Below, piece after piece: positions 42,475 through 55,971 of a stretch of DNA of 64,000 nucleotides. The notes beneath the pieces are model-generated. The model was given only the letters and a program-made list of their open reading frames with translations, ran no database searches and was not told where the DNA came from. The first letter of the stretch is position 1. Each line of letters begins with the position of its first letter. Source of the stretch: Certhia americana (Eukaryota > Chordata > Aves > Passeriformes > Certhiidae); the NCBI GenBank assembly GCA_018697195.1, contig JAGMWU010000060.1:3722-67721 (forward strand), written 5' to 3'. The position numbers were made by a program, and so were the translations under genes.

Positions 42475-42935
42475 TCATTAAGGAACCACAGACCCTGGAG
42501 TGGGACAACCACCAGTAGCAATGGAGGCTGGGGATGGAGAGACTGAGAGCAGTCCTGCCAAGACGGGGGATACCAGTGGATGAAACACTGGATGTGAGCC
42601 AGCATGGGTGCTGGGCAGCTCAGAACATCGATCTGGTCTGGGACCCAGTCTAGGGAAATGATTCTCCTCTTCTCTGCCCAGGTGAGACCCCACCTGCAGA
42701 GCTGCCTCCAGCTCTGGGGACCAACAGCAGAAGGATGTGGAGCTGCTGGTGGGAGTCCAGAGGAGGCCACAGAGATGGTCCAAAGGACGGACCCCCTCTG
42801 CTGTGGAGACAGGATGGGAGAGCTGGGGGTATTCAGCCAGGAGAGGAGAAGGCTCCAAGGACACCTTGTTACAGTTTTCATTACTATAAGGAGGCTTATA
42901 AGAAAAACAGAGACTTTTTACCAAAAGTGACATGG
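42475..42935 (+). mobile_element. CR1 LINE fragment
   Basis: Sense: GGTGAGACCCCACCTGCAGA, GAAGGATGTGGAGCTGCTGG and ATTCAGCCAGGAGAGGAGAA. Head to head with the preceding copy. Confidence 0.85.
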
Positions 42936-43034
42936 AATAATGACTTTAAACTAAAAGAGGGCAGATTTTGATGGGACATAGCAGAGACATATTCACATAA
43001 TTAAGGTTGGGATATTTTGTTTGCAATCCATGAT

Positions 43035-43075
43035 AATTCAGTATTTAATTCAATCCATGATAATTCAGTAAAACT
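43035..43075. repeat. Short tandem duplication
   Basis: CCATGATAATTCAGTATTTA is followed directly by a second CCATGATAATTCAGTA, a local duplication of about 26 bases. Confidence 0.7.
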
Positions 43076-45099
43076 GAATATTCTTATCCTTGAAAAACTC
43101 TAATCCTTGAATCTTTTTGACCCCTTTGTATGATTATGTCTTGCAATTATATGATCTACAGCCTAAATGCACATGTAACTCTAGGTTTTATCTTCAGAAC
43201 TGTAGTATTTAAATGACTCTGATGCAGTTGCTAGCAGCCATAAATCCCAAACCCACAAAAAGAGTACTGTGAATTGGACTGACATCTTGCCTGCCCTGTC
43301 CCTGCAGGCTGTCCTCATCCCCCGGCTGCCCCACCTGGCTGGGCCCTGCCTTTGCTGACAGCTCTGTGTTCTGCCTGCCTCTGCCTGCACACACAGAGCC
43401 TTGGGCTGCTCCACACTCCTTCTGGGGGACGTGTTGCACCACAGCCCTGCCCTGGCATGGAAATTCCTTTCTCCTCCTGGGCCGCCCCAGTTGCCCTTGG
43501 CATTAATTTTTTTTTCTTTCTCGGGGTGTTTTCTATTACGAAATTTACAGCATCGTTAGTTAAGTTGTTCATATTGTTAATTGCTTGGGCTGTTTAATTA
43601 TGTATCCTGCTTTTGAGATGAATTGGTGTGTTTTATAAGATTGCATCCAGGACAGCTTTGCATTCCATTACATTCAAGCTATCAGACTGGTAATTGTTCA
43701 AAACACTTCTTAAGAAATCTCTCCTAAAAATATCTACTGCATTGGATATTTACCAAATATTTCATCTCTAATATGGTAGAATTGATTAAAAATTGTTTCC
43801 ATTGTCAATTGCTGCAGTTATGTACACCCATTCTGTCCATTCTGGAACACAGAGACAATGTAAGAATCTAATTAAAATTAAATTCCAATAATTTCCATCA
43901 GAGAAATGAACATTTGCATGCTCTACTTCTGCCTGTGCTGTTAACACCCCACTTCTCAGGTATAGAAATCAGCCTCTTCATTTCTGTGGATTCTAGGTTT
44001 CTCTCTATTACCTTTTTCAAGTAGTTATTCACACAGGGACGTCTGATGCCTTAGCTAAGGACAGCACAGTATTTGGCCTCAGTTCAACAACAGCAACAAG
44101 CAAAACTGGCAGCAATTTCAGACTGCTAAAATACAGAAGGGAATCAGAGAGCTGAAGGACCACTGCACTAAGAGAGCTGCTGCTACAAAGGGAACACCAG
44201 GAGATACTTTGGCCAGCATGCTGGAACCTTCCAGCTGTGGCAATGTGCAGTGTTTGGGGCAAGATTGCTCTAAGGGAGCTGTGGTTACTGCTGTGGGGGT
44301 ACCTAAGAGGGGGAGGAAGCCGTGGGGCAAACAGGCTTGTCTATGGTAGCCGAGAGAGCTCTTCAGGCACAAGCAGTAGTTCAAGCTACTGCTGCAGGGT
44401 GAAATGCAATCCATCCGGATTGTCTATCTCCCCTGCTTTATACTGGGCCATCAGTTGAGAAAATAAATTTATGGCTTATTTGGTTAATTCTCAGGGTTTG
44501 ATACTCTCTGACCCGATTCTTTTAGAAAGAGCACATGAAGAGGATTTATTGTTTGGAAGCAGATCTATTTATTTGAAGATACTTGGCATTACATAGATTT
44601 GATTTATAGACATGCCCCAGTTTTTATACCTTTCTTACTGTATCCCTCACCTCATGGACACTGCCAGTAGAGCCCATCAGAGAGGTTTTATAGTATTGCT
44701 TGATGAACTCTGGAAAGTGATTAGATTTTGTAAGGCAGGCAAGTATAAATGCTATAAACTGGAAATTGTACCTTGCCTGCTTTGTGAGCTTGTGACCCAG
44801 TAGCAAATTAGTGGCTGCCAAAGACTTCCATTTTAAGTAATAGCTCAGACCCTGTTCTTGGTCATTAAAGAGAATATCATAGAAAAGAAGAGTATCACAA
44901 ACTTTGAAATGTTAAATATAAAATTACACTACAGCTTATGAAAATAAATATTTAAAAGGAAACTAACACCCTGGCTTTAAAATCAGTGACTCCGTGCACT
45001 AGCTGTGGGACTAACATTCTCTGCTGTTACCTAAGGTGTCATTCAATTTTAATTAAAGGAGGAAAAAACATCCCATGCAGGTGTTCATAAAGGTGATGT

Positions 45100-45265
45100 G
45101 AGAAGGGTTTAACTCGTCTGGTTACACTGGATGAGTTCAAGGCCAGTTTGGATGGGGCTTGGAGCAACCTGGTCTAGTGAAAGGTGTCCCTGTCCATGGC
45201 AGGGGTGTCAAAGTTAGGTGATTTTTAAGTCCCTTTCAATTCAAATCACTGTGGAATTGTGACTG
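45100..45265 (+). mobile_element. CR1 LINE 3' end
   Basis: CAAGGCCAGTTTGGATGGGG, CAACCTGGTCTAGTGAAAGG and CCATGGCAGGGGTG, closing with the 3' terminus TTTTTAAGTCCCTTTCAATT. Confidence 0.85.
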
Positions 45266-45393
45266 TGGTTATCCTTCCTGACTAGAGCCTTACTAAATCT
45301 GAGCCACCAACATCTGCTGATCTCCTCTCCTACACTAAATCACCTCCTTGTACAAGGCTATTGAGTTGCTTAAGCATGATTTTCTCTTTATAA

Positions 45394-45530
45394 ATCACAG
45401 AATATTCTTAGCTGGAAAGGATCCACAAGGATCACCAAGTCCACCTCATAAGTGAATGGTCCATACAGGGATTGAACCCACAACCTTGGCATTATTAGCA
45501 TCATGCTCTCACCAGCTGAGCTAAAATCTT
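45394..45530 (-). mobile_element. TguSINE1-type SINE (tRNA-Ile head, CR1 tail)
   Basis: The minus strand reads like a tRNA-Ile: A box TAGCTCAGCTGG (45,512-45,523), anticodon loop CTAATAA with anticodon AAT (45,494-45,496) and B box GGTTCAATCCC (45,468-45,478), then TGTATGGACCA. The 5' acceptor strand does not pair, so it is not a working tRNA. The tail runs GGTGATCCTTGTGGATCC to AGAATATTCTGTGATT, a CR1-type 3' end. This head and tail combination is that of passerine TguSINE1 (known). Confidence 0.88.
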
Positions 45531-46200
45531 TGCTAATTACTCCTGATCACCTTTGTGTTTGGAAATGCTTTTCAGGAAGGTTTGCTCCATCACCTTTCTA
45601 GGGACAGAGGTGAGTCTGACTGGCCTGTATTTCCCTGGATCTTCCTTTTTGCCCTTCTGGAAGATAGGAGTGATATTTGTTTTTTTCCAGCCACCAGGAA
45701 CATCCCTTCATCACCATCCCTCGCAAAGAAAATCACGAGTGGACTCAAAGTGATGTTACCCAGCTCTCTCCCTACCCATGGGGTCATCCTTTCAGGTCTC
45801 TGTTAAATGTGGTCCCCATGTCAGTCTGCTCCACTGAAGATATAAATTCCTTGCTCTCGAGCTTCCCTTTGGTCTCAGAGGCCCACAATCCCTGAAGGCT
45901 GCTGTTCCATGTCCTTCATCACTCGGCTGCTGGTCCCCTTTGGTCATGGGTCCATGTTTTCCTTAGTTTTCCTGTTGCTACAGACATATCTGCAGAAGCA
46001 TCTCTTATTTCACTTCACATCTCTTGCCATATTTGACTCCATGTAGGCTTTGGTTTTTCCTGCCCCTTTTCTGCTTGCTTGGATAACATTTCTATATTCC
46101 TCCTGAATTACCTGTCCCTTCTCTCATCTCACAACACTTCTTAGTGGCCTGAGTTATTTCTGGATATTTAAGAATAATTAAATTGACTCATAAACCAAAT
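45531..46200 (-). mobile_element. CR1-like LINE fragment
   Basis: Reverse-oriented: CATCACCTTTCTAGGGACAG, TGACTGGCCTGTATTTCCCT and GCCCTTCTGGAAGATAGGAG, a familiar internal CR1 stretch. The right limit is approximate. Confidence 0.7.
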
Positions 46201-46679
46201 TTCCTTCCTTCTTCTGCATCACTTATGGCCCTTAAGGTTGTGTGAAATAGGATCATCAAAGTAGTGGTTTGTAGCCTGATTCTGTTGGAGGAGAACCAGG
46301 GCTAGGATTTAACCTGGAGGTCTGAGTAACTTCTCAAGGGAATGGTAGGCTCATATGTGCACTTTTAACCTAGGGCATATTTTGTGATTGTGATTTGGAT
46401 TAGATCATGTGATATTACCTAACAATCATGTTTGTCAAATTATGTGCATCATGGCAGCTCAAACTGCAAGGTAATAATCTATTATTTGGGTTTCTTTTTT
46501 AAATAGCTCAAACACGATATGTTTAGCAGGCATACTGGTCAGTATCTGGGACTCATAAGCAATGCTAGGCCACAGATAACTAATATTCATGAGATCAGGA
46601 TTGTGTCAGACATAAACTCCCACAAGATGGAGCTGCACCATACCAGTTCATTCTGTCTTCCTCTGATCTAGCGGTCCTT

Positions 46680-46820
46680 GTCTCTGTGTGTGTGTGTGTG
46701 TGTCTGTGTCTGTGTGTGTGTCTGTGTGTCTGTGCATCTGTGTCTGTGTCTCTGTGTCTGTGTCCGAGTGTCTCTCTGTCTGTGTCTGTGTCTCTGTGTG
46801 TCCATGTGTGTGTTCATGAT
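46680..46820 (+). repeat. (TGTGTC)n/(TG)n microsatellite
   Basis: A TG run followed by irregular TGTGTC and TCTCTG units over about 140 bases. Confidence 0.95.
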
Positions 46821-48104
46821 CCTCTCCACAGACAGCTCCCCTGCCTATTTGTGGTATCTGATATTTGCATGCAGCCTGTTCTGCACAGGCTGCTCGGTGT
46901 GGCCCTGCTCCCATTGCTGCTGGCATCTGTAGTCCAGAGTATTTATGGGATGTCACTGCATCCCAGCGCGCAACAGTTGTGGATGATAAACATGGTTTGT
47001 CAGAGGGAAAAAGGTCACGCCATCTGCATTTTTTTTCCCTGAAGAAATCATCAGATCTTACTTCAGACCTGCCATTCCATGGCAGACCAGAGCTTGAACC
47101 AAAGCTTAAGCACAGTGAAAGTTGCTGCAAGTGGGCAATTCTTGGACAGTACCCTCATCCCTGCAGAATGCTCCCGAGTCCCTGACACTGGGCAGAAGAG
47201 TCCAATGGAGTCGGCAGCATGTGGGTGAGATTTGACTCTACTGATCTCAGAGCCTTTCCTTCCTGAACAAACATTTTCCATTCTGAAATAATCACCTCAC
47301 TATATATAGAAAACTCCTCCAAAGAAAAACCCATTCCTCTTTAGGAAGGGATAATTCTCAAGTTGTTTTCTTCCTTTCACCAGAATCAGCAGGTCGTTTT
47401 CTATCAGGTTTGTACCTGTTTGTGAACACTGCTGACCAAAGGCATGCGTCACCTCATGCAAAAAGAACCTGGATTTCCCCTGCAGCCCCTGCGCTCCCTG
47501 CCCCTGGCCCGCGGATTCCAGGGCTGTGTCTGTAATCACAATCCACTGCATTTCGGAAACCACCCCCCCATCTTGCTTCCTCCCAGCTGATTTTCAGGGG
47601 AACAGAAGGAGACTTGTTTGCTACCAGGGAGGAAGTCCAGGCCTTAGCAAGCAGCTTTCTAAGAGGCACCGGTGAGAGCGGTGCGCTTCAGTCAGCGCTC
47701 ACTCGCAGAACTGCTGCCAAATGAGGTCACCCTGCTGCAAACGTGGATGGAGAGATTTCAGAGGAGGAGAATGGAAGAAGCCAGTACAGGAAGTAGAGCA
47801 GTCAGTAGCACAGGGTTCGGCTGAGTCAATTCACCCTCTGGAAATGTTGATTTCAGTTTTGTCTTGGCTCATAGATGAACAAATATTAAACGGCTTTCAT
47901 CTCATCATTATCTCATTCCCTTTTCTCATACAACGATTCCTTGGTTTGACACAGTTCAGCCATCTCTTCGGGAAGGGTTTCACGGGTCAGACAGCACACA
48001 GGTTCAGAGGGCAGCTCGGACATCAGGACTGGATGACACTGTCCATGTCCTTTGGGAATCACAAAGCTCACAGAAGCTCTGGGACAGACTCTGCCTTTTG
48101 AGAA

Positions 48105-48200
48105 AGGCCATAGACTTGTAGAACTGAGAATACCAGGTTAGAAGTGATCTCGGTGGTCATGTGGTACAAGTTTTCTGGGCAAAAGCATAGTCCATATGAG
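48105..48200 (-). mobile_element. CR1-like 3' end (short, old)
   Basis: GTAGAACTGAGAATACCAGG and TTAGAAGTGATCTCGGTGG resemble a diverged reversed CR1 terminus; short and uncertain. Confidence 0.4.
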
Positions 48201-48397
48201 CTGGCCCAGCACCCTTATTAGCCAAGATGTACAACTTTGACTTCTAGGAATTTTTATGTCTTTTTCATGGTTATTCTAGTGTTTAATTCCTCCTTCCACT
48301 GAACTACTACTCTTTCCTTTCAGTTTGTATAACTTCAGTTCCACAGTATTGCTCCTGTTACATCTTTATTTGCTAGATTGAAACATTATTATTACTG

Positions 48398-48444
48398 AAA
48401 AAAAAAAAAAAAAAAAACCAAAAAAAAAAAAAAAAAAACCCCAA
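48398..48444 (+). repeat. Poly(A) tract, interrupted
   Basis: Two A runs of 18-20 bases separated by CC and followed by CCCC. Confidence 0.95.
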
Positions 48445-48984
48445 ACACATTCTTAGAGATTCTTAGAAGTCATTACTTTTTAAAATCTTAATAAAGATCT
48501 TCACATGGAACCTCGTTCCTTCAATCTCAACTCACAACTCTTCTCAGGACATTTTGAGTTTTCTACAGTCTTTATAAATTTTGAACATTGTTTGCATCAT
48601 TAAAGCTGCAGTAACTGAATTTCCCTGTTGTTCTGTGTCTTTCTGTTTAGTCAGTTTATATTTCCTTGAAGACCATTAGTTAAGATACTAAAAACATTGA
48701 CATAAATTTAAAAATTATTATTATTATTCCTTGGAAGGAAGTTTATCTGCTTAATAGGAATGATATACTGCACAGATAGACTGAGAAAAAAGTCTATATG
48801 GCTTGGCTTATAGGGACCTGTAAGTTGAATATGAATCAGCTGAGGGCATATTGTAAAAACAAAATAACATCATATGAGATGGTATAAACAGGAATATGAT
48901 TTGCAGGATGCATGAACTAACATTTCTGGCTCTGCTTTGCTGTGATCAGGTCCACAGCCACTGACTGTGTCCAGTACTGTGTGC

Positions 48985-49350
48985 CAGTGCACCCCAGAGA
49001 ATGTAGAAAAATTTGCAGAAGTCCAGAGGAGACAATTAGAGGTTCAGAAAATGCAATATGGAAAGATCAAATGCTCTGGGCAATTTAGCTTAGAGAAGAG
49101 TGAAAAGATATGATGACCACCTTGATTTGTGAAGGACAGTTGCAAAGAGAATGATCTACTTCCAGTGCTCATGACAGGTAGTACAAGAAATAACATTTAA
49201 ATAATGGTAAAGAAAATGTAGCACTGAATAGATTGACTGGCAGGTTTTATGAAATCTTCATTATGGGTGGACTTTTGGAACTAGCTAGGTGCACATCTGT
49301 GAAGTATGGCAGGTGCTCCTGGGTTCAACTGAAGCCTCTTTGAGGTGAGG
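48985..49350 (+). mobile_element. CR1-like LINE fragment
   Basis: Sense, diverged: CAGAAGTCCAGAGGAGACAA and GGCAATTTAGCTTAGAGAAG. The 3' end is not clear. Confidence 0.6.
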
Positions 49351-50934
49351 GAATGAATCATCTGACAGCCCTAGATCTTTTGTCTTCTGTTTAAAACCTG
49401 CCTCTGCTATGCTCTTTAGAAAATACCTGCCAGAACTTCACCAAATTTCCAAGAGTGTAAACATTCTCATCACCAAATTGAATTCTACCTGCTTTACCTT
49501 AAAAGCATCCATCACATGCAGCCCAGGGGGAAAACCTTACATTCAGGGCTTCAAGAACAGCCCCTATGGCACAGAAATATGCCTGTTGCAAGTACTTTGT
49601 GTGACAGGAGCTCTGTGTCCATCCAGACAAGCAGGGAATGGAGAAGAACTCTTCCACTGTGAGGTTCAAAGCTCTCTAGTTGGGTTAGATCCAGAAGCAG
49701 CTCACAGGAGGATTTCCTCTTGTCCTCACTGTGAATACAGAGCTGCACATCTGAGGTACCAGGTCCATTTGTAGGTGAAATGATCCCACAGCTCTTTCTC
49801 CATTCACGGATTTAATGGATTCTCTTTCATGGATTTCAAGGGAATTCTGAATGGCAGAGGCAAACTTGAGATCTCAAATGAAAAAGACTTTCTCCTGAGT
49901 TAGGGAGATCTGTCCCCTCACTTTCCCTCCAGCCCCAGCTATGTATGTTCTTAGCAGGTGCCTTATTTTATTTTTAACCTCCATTCTGCATGGAGGAAGC
50001 CTTTGCTTGCTGCAAACATCCGGGAGTCAGAGCCTAAGCACATCCTAGAAGGATTTCCTGTTTGGGACTTGGAGCCGGAGTTCAGCTTGCACAAGCAGAA
50101 GCCTCTGAGCAGTCAGCTCAGTCCTGCTGTGCTAAGGGCCAGCTGACTCCTGTCTGCTTTGGGAGCAAGTTGCCATCCTGCAGGAAGGTGACGGACTGCC
50201 CAACCACTTCCCACCTGCTGGGGATGAGGATAGGAACATGCAAGTACAGGCTGGGTAGGGATGTACCTGCTCTGGTGGCAGAACAGCATCGTGAGGGGTG
50301 ATACCATGGCATCCCACCGTGTTTGTATGCAGCTCTTGGAGCATGCAGAGTGTGTTTTCTGTGCTCATCTCAGCTGAGCTTGGGCTCTGTTTGATATATT
50401 TCATCACTTTCTACATTATTTAAATTTGGGGAGTTCACCAAAGCACTGATTAAGTACAACTATCAACAATGGTCTGCCCTGGGTAGGTGAAGAGCATATT
50501 TCTGCTCTTGCTTCCATGTCATAGTTGCTCTCACAAAGCACAGCTCAGCTTAACTTTTTTCCACCAGTCCATATGTGCACATCAGAATTACTGTGGAAGG
50601 CCTCTCTGAATGTCCAAGCACATAACATGGTCTGTTCTCCCCTCTCTCGCCAAGTTGCTCCCAGAATATCTAGTAAACTAGAATTTACTAGAAGACCAAA
50701 AGGAATCCACTAACTTCTATCTTTGAGTAGAAGGAGCATTTGAGAACCAATTGCAAGTCTGAGACGAGGGCTGTTTGATGATCTGGGGTAATGCCATGAG
50801 GCTGAGGACTAACAAAATCATTGGTACTGAAGGAAGGACTGAAGGGAATTACCTAGGAAGATGCAGATTGCTTGCAGTAGTATAAAGAATTCAAAGAAGA
50901 TTTTAATGGGAAATGATAATTTGAAAACATGACA

Positions 50935-51850
50935 GTAATGTGATAAGCCCAGTGCTCTTCAACATCTTCATAAATTACTTGGATGCAGGAATGGAAGGGA
51001 CACTAAGCAAGTTTGCTGTTGATATAAAACTGGGAGGAGCTGTTGACTCACTCGAAGGCAGGGAGGCCTTGCAGAGAGACCTGGACAAATTAGAGGACAG
51101 GACAATCACCACCAGCCAGATGAAGCTCAACAAGGGAAAGTGCCAGGTTCTGCACTTGGGATGAGGCATCCTGGATGTACATACAGACTGGGAAAGGAGA
51201 CGGTGTCAAGCAGAGCCATGGAAGGAGACTTGGGGGTCCTGGTCAGCAGAAAGCTGAATATGAGTCAGCAGTGTCCTGGCAGCCTGGAGGGCCAGCCCTA
51301 GGGGCATCAGGCACAGCATGGCTGGCCAGGCCAGGGAGGGGATTGTCCTGCTCTGCTCTGCACTGGGGCAGCCTCACCTGGAATGTTGTGTGCAGTTTTG
51401 GCCACTGAAATACAAGAAAGATATTATACTATTAGAGAATCTCCAAAGGAGGGCAAGAAATGGTGAAGGGCCTTGAGGGGAAGCTGTGTGGGGAGCAGCT
51501 AAGGACACTTGGTCAGTTCAGCTAGAGAAGAGACCTCAAAGCTGTCTATAACTTCCTCATAAGGGCAAGAGGAGGGGCAGACACTGATCTATGTGGTGTC
51601 TAGTGATGGGACCAGTGAGAATGGCCTGAAGATGTGTCATGGGAGGTTTAGGTTGGACATTAGGAAAAGGTCATTCAGCCAGAGGGTGTTTGGGCACTGG
51701 TCATAGCACCAAGCCTAACAGAGGCTTCAAGGAGCATTTGGATAATACTCTCAGGCACATGACTCTTGGGAATAGTACTGTGCAAGCCCAGCAGTTGGTC
51801 TTGATGATCCTTGTGGATGCTTTTCAACTCAGCATATTCTGTGATTTTGC
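50935..51850 (+). mobile_element. CR1 LINE, reverse-transcriptase to 3' end
   Basis: A frame at 50,940-51,164 reads the CR1 reverse-transcriptase/thumb segment (LFNIFINYLD, LSKFAVDIKLGGAVD, MKLNKGKCQVLHLG). The canonical F-A-D-D box is altered (AVD). The rest follows CR1 to a terminal AGCATATTCTGTGATT. Confidence 0.9.
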
Positions 51851-52269
51851 CAAATTATGCCAGAATAGCACATTAGACACCTTGATAAATGGCTTTTTCG
51901 GGGCCAGGATCAACCTTTCAGTTGAGCAGACTACCTGAACTGCAGTGTTATAGTAACAGATGAGAAATGATTTGCTCAACTGAAGAAGACAAGATGTTAA
52001 TATGAAAACTCAAAAATGTGGAAAACTGGCAAAACAGGAGTTTTGTCCTTGAGGAAATGCACAGTCTTTTCAAGATCTGCTTTAGGGCTCATCTATTTCA
52101 ATTTTTTTTCAGTGAAGATCTCAGGAAAAAAGTACATGGATCAGGTAATGTGGATAAGTGACACAGTTAAGAAGCATTGTGAGTATAGAGGGTGACTTGG
52201 ACATCATAAAAACAAAACACAGTTATTAAGGAGTAGCATAACAGAAATTGAATGAAATTCATCAATTCA

Positions 52270-53555
52270 TAGTAGACAGTCCTGTGGTTAACAGGGTGTC
52301 CAGAATTGCATAATCCAACCTATTTTTGAAGAGAATCAACAATACCAAATCAGACCAGCCTTGGAAACTTTCAAGGGGATGAGATTCACTACTCTATGAA
52401 TAGCTTTTTCCAGTGCTACACTACTCTCCTGGTGAAAAAAAACATTCTCTAATCTTCACTCTGAATTTCTCAAGGTGTAAGTGTGGTCATTATTATTGTG
52501 CTACTGTCTGCATTTGGTTCCATCATCTTTTCCCGTGAGGCAGCAGCAGGATGCTGTTAAACAGCCCTACTGCTTAAGCATCACCAGACCAAGAGAGCCC
52601 AGCTTCTTCAGTGTCTTGTTATACACTGATCAGATGTCCCAGACCATTACTATCTCCTACAGTTTTTCAATATCCTTCATGAACAGGGAGAGACAAAAAC
52701 ATACAGAGGATTCCAGATGTGGCTTTGCTATATCCCAGTTCAAGCGGGGTGATTATTTCCCTCCATCTGCTGCTGACCATTCTCCTGCTGCAGTGCAGGA
52801 AGTTGTTTGCCTGATTTGCAACGAGAGCTTCCTATTGACTCTTCATTCCATGCTCATCTCTACCCTCATGTTCTTTTCGGCAGGACTGTGACTTAGACAG
52901 ATTGTTCCCAACCTGCAGCAATTCTGGGGTTATTCTGACTCAGATGCAGAACTTTGTACTTCTCCTTATTGAACTTCATGAGGTTCCTGCTAATTCCTTT
53001 CCGTGAATTTCTAGACACCTCTTTGGACTACAATGCCACACATCAGTGACCCCTCCTAGTGTCGTCTCCAGACTGGTGCTCCACATCATCACAGAGGACC
53101 AACAAAGACACTGAACAATTCTGTCTCCTAAATCAATGCTTGGCATATCTTGTTGGCTGCTACACACCAACCCTGTACTGAGGCACTGATCACTACCCTT
53201 ACAACCCAGAGGTGCAACCAATCTTCAGCCCACCTAATGCTCCCTTCACTCAGACCGTGTGTCCTCAGGTCATAAACTAAAATTCAGCGAGAGCAGCTGT
53301 CAATGCACTTTGCATCTACTGCTTTCCCTTCCTCCATACAGCCGATTATTTTGTCAGAGAAGTTAATTGGGCTGCTCAGGCACGATTTGTGCTCCCTAAA
53401 TCTATGCTAATGGTTCCCGATTGCCTCTTTGTTCACCATATGGTCAGAAATGGATTCTGAGACAATGCAATCCATTAGTTTTCTAGGTGTGGTGATGACC
53501 TTGACAAACTGGTGGTTCACTGAGTTCTCATTCCCCTTCTTAAAGGTGAGTGTAA
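52270..53555 (-). mobile_element. CR1-like LINE, reverse
   Basis: AACCTATTTTTGAAGAGAAT and, further on, TTTGTACTTCTCCTTATTGA, CTTCATGAGGTTCCTGCT and TTTTCTAGGTGTGGTGATGA fit reversed CR1 internal and 3' regions. Confidence 0.7.
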
Positions 53556-53559
53556 TGTC

Positions 53560-54720
53560 TGAATAACAGAATCATAGCATGGGATGCATTGGAAGGAACC
53601 TTTAAGGGTCACCTACTCCAACCCCTCTGCAATGAGCTTCTACTGCATCAGGTGACTCAGAGCCTCATCCAACCTGACCTTGAGTGTTTCTGCACCCTCA
53701 CCATAAACATTTCTTCCTTATACCTAGTCTGAATCTACTGTTTGTTTTTTTTTTTTTAACCATCATGTCTTTTCATTACAGGCCCTGCTAAAAAATCTGT
53801 CCCCATCTTTGTTATAATCCCCTTTTAAGTTCTGGAAGGGACTCTAAGATCTCCTCAGGGCCCACTCTCTCCAGGCTGAGCAACCCCAACTTTTTCAGCA
53901 TGTCCTCACCAGAGAGGTGCTCCAGATCTCTGACCATTTTTGGGGCTCTTCTCTGGATCAGTCCAACTGGTCTGTGTCTTTTCTGTACTGAGACTCCAGA
54001 GCTGGGAGCAGTGCTCAAGGTGGGGTCTTTCCAGGGTGGAGTAGAGGGGGGGAATTATTGCTCTGGTCCTGCTGGCCACACTATTGCTGACAGAAGCCAG
54101 ATGCCCTTAGCCTACTTGCCCACCTGGGCACATGCTGCCTCATGTTTAGCCACTATCAACCAGCATCTGCAAGTCCTTTTCCAGCTTTCCAGCCACTCTT
54201 TCCCAGCCTGGAGTGCTGCCTGAGGTTGTGGTGATTCAAGCATTTGGCCTTGTTGAACACCATACATCAGCAGATCGGCCCATCAATCCAGCCTGCCCAG
54301 ATCCCTCTGCAAAGCCTTCAACAGATCAACAATCCTGCCCAACGTTGATCAGCCTTCTCCTCGTCCAGCTTGTCAGTCATGTTTATTGGCAGGGTACACT
54401 GTCTTTGACATTTCTTTTCTGGCTGACATACCTGTAGAAACTCTTTTTATAATTCTTTGCATTTCTCATCAAGGTCAGCTCCAGTTGTGCCTTAGCCTTC
54501 CTCACAATTTCCCTACACAGCTGGGCAAGGTCCCGATGCTCCTCTTGGGATACCTGTTCCCATTTCAACTGTCTGTGCGTTTCCATCTTCTCTTTAGTTT
54601 GACCAGCAGGTCCTGACTCAGTTGTGCCAGTCTCTCCCCTTCCTTGCCTGATTTCTTACACATGGGGATTGAGAGCTGTTGTACTCCCCACAAAATGTCA
54701 TTAAAGGTCTGTCAGAGAAA
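53560..54720 (-). mobile_element. CR1 LINE, reverse
   Basis: Starts with a reversed 3' terminus (ACAGAATCATAGCATGGGAT, GGAAGGAACCTTTAAGGGTC) and runs through CTCCAGGCTGAGCAACCCCA and CATTTGGCCTTGTTGAACAC to about 54,720. Inserted beside the previous copy in the same orientation. Confidence 0.85.
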
Positions 54721-55599
54721 TTAGAGACATGATAGCCTAGTCAGGGCTGAAGTTGTTGAAACTGGAACAGGCACAAGATTGTAAGGACCATCTGACCATC
54801 TCAGAGCACTCTGAGCCACGGCCTTTAGCAGATCATCTTAGCAACAGACCCTAGTCAACAGCAGTTTCTCCACGAAGAAATCAAAGATCCAGCAGTGGTT
54901 ATTTGCCCTAGAGGCTGCGTGGCTCCAAGAGGCACTGCTGAGACCCGTCTGGAGCAGCGAAAAGCTGCCTGAGTGGCCAAGCTGAACTGAGGAGCCAGTT
55001 GCTAGTGGAGATGTCTGGACGGTCATCTGTCCAGTCATCAGGACTCATCAGTGCTGGTTTTTCCCTGGCATAGACTGGTGGAGCCCCAGTCCCTGTGGCA
55101 CAGGTACATTGAGTGAGCAACTTCCAGTCTGGACCTTAGGAGCCCTGATGTGAGTCAAGGTGTTGGCAGGTCACAGGTACTTGAGCTCTAGGCTATGTGC
55201 TGAAGAAGCAACTGCGGTAGAGAGGAAACAATGGCCTGTGATCATGTCCCCACATGCCCCCAGCGTCGCCCACAGCCTCATTTCATCCCCTGCCCAGCCC
55301 TCTCCCTGCCCGGTCCCGTCCCATTCCTGCTCCTGCCAACCCCATCCCATTTTCTTGGACTCCCGGCGCCCACCGTTTCCTTCCATCTTTCTGTATCCCG
55401 CGTCCAGCCCTTTCTCCCTCTCCGTGCCGACCCTGCTCCCCGACCCCTCGGTGCCCGGCCATACCGGCCCACCGCCCACAGCCCCGCTCTCCCGCCCGGG
55501 GCCGCCTCGAGGCCGCGCTCCGCCGGCGCGCTCCGGTGCGGGGCGGGGAGGGGGCGGCGGGGGGAGCGGGGGGCTGAGGGCGGCGCTGGGTCGGGTTTC

Positions 55600-55839
55600 A
55601 GCAGGAGCCTTCGCGCCGAGCCAGCTCCGAGCCAACGCCGACCCGCCGCCGAGCGCTCCGCAGGGCCACAGCCGCACCGGCGCGGCCGCGGCACCGGGGG
55701 AGCACCGGAGCGCTCGGGGCACTGGAGCGGCCGGCGGTACCGGAGCGACCGTGGCGCCGGAGCAGCGGGGAGGCTGCGGGACATCGTGGCGGGGCCGGAC
55801 CCTGCGGGATGTGAACGCCGCCGGCACGGGACGCGCAGT
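55600..55839 (+). other. DCHS1: Probable DCHS1 non-coding exon 1 (start unknown)
   Basis: A consensus donor GCAGT|GTAAGT at 55,840 is the best splice donor in the island and could join to the acceptor before the coding exon at 59,957. The 5' limit given is a guess; no TATA box is visible. Confidence 0.35.
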
Positions 55840-55971
55840 GTAAGTCCTAGCGGGGACTTGCCCTAGCTCGCCCGCCCGCCCGTTGCCCCGCACGTGCATC
55901 GTGACACGTGGGATCGGACCGGGACCGGGACCAGGCGCTTTGTTCTGCCTCCGCGGCGGAGACATTGAGCT

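Noticed and set aside
45468..45523. tRNA-Ile(AAT) gene on the minus strand
   Set aside because: A and B boxes and anticodon loop are present, but the 5' acceptor strand does not pair with the 3' strand and a CR1-type tail follows, so it is a SINE head.
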